Assembly (NCBI GenBank): GCA_002509495.1
Contig: DAEV01000094.1
Location: forward strand, 4,675 to 17,925
Direction: 5' to 3'
Length of the DNA stretch: 13,251 bases
Source: Methanolinea sp. UBA473
GTDB lineage: Archaea; Halobacteriota; Methanomicrobia; Methanomicrobiales; Methanospirillaceae
The position numbers were made by a program, and so were the translations under genes. The notes beneath the pieces were generated by a model. It saw nothing but the letters and a program-made list of their open reading frames with translations, did no database searches and had not been told where the DNA came from. Shown piece after piece: positions 13,248-13,251 of this stretch. Numbering within the stretch: the first letter of the stretch is position 1; every line of letters starts with the position of its first letter.

Positions 13248-13251
13248 CGAA

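Noticed and set aside
1..13251. CRISPR arrays, toxin-antitoxin pairs, defence islands, integrases
   Set aside because: No regularly spaced repeats, no paired small ORFs with known folds, and no nuclease or recombinase motifs other than the RNB enzyme were found.

Overview
The window looks like a chromosomal segment from a methanogenic archaeon, most likely of the order Methanomicrobiales. This rests on a histone-fold gene, a HypC hydrogenase-maturation protein, a TIGR00266/AIM24-family protein, a PsbP-like surface protein, TATA-type promoters with T-tract terminators, and GGAGG/GGTGA ribosome binding sites. The taxon is inferred from gene content, not from a marker gene. No rRNA, tRNA, CRISPR array, transposase or integrase was seen.

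Layout. At 79-1563 (-) is an RNB-type exoribonuclease, divergent from hypC (1840-2082, +). Between them lie a TATA element readable on both strands and a GATCAA inverted repeat. Next comes a run of envelope genes on +: a 59-residue two-helix membrane protein (2209-2388), an anchored PsbP-like protein with a Pro/Thr linker (2602-3462) and a lipoprotein (3658-4236). An archaeal histone with its own strong TATA box follows (4420-4674). A methyltransferase (5021-6085, -) is divergent from a two-gene operon (6344-7262, +) made of a membrane-tethered sulfite-oxidase-type molybdopterin protein and a tiny two-helix protein with a His-X13-His pair. On - at 7333-9500 is a Cache-HAMP-PP2C (SpoIIE-like) sensor phosphatase broken by an apparent 1-nt frameshift near 9256-9263. 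A TIGR00266 protein (9713-10408, -) is divergent from a 14-TM-type MFS exporter (10601-11971, +). From about 12280 to the end the DNA becomes AT-rich and holds one orphan secreted protein (12593-12988, -), flanked by a 14-bp direct repeat and followed by a perfect 11-bp inverted repeat.

How the genes fit together. Most are single-gene units of housekeeping or envelope type. The one clear functional pair is the molybdopterin protein plus its small membrane partner, which I read as a candidate minimal electron-transfer module. The points most worth a second look are the histone, which keeps the DNA-binding residues but loses the usual tetramer-interface residues and the end of helix 3; the HX13H partner of the Mo protein; the frameshifted phosphatase; a dense G-quadruplex motif inside the PsbP-like gene; and the compositionally distinct right end. 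I found no clear new defence or mobile system.
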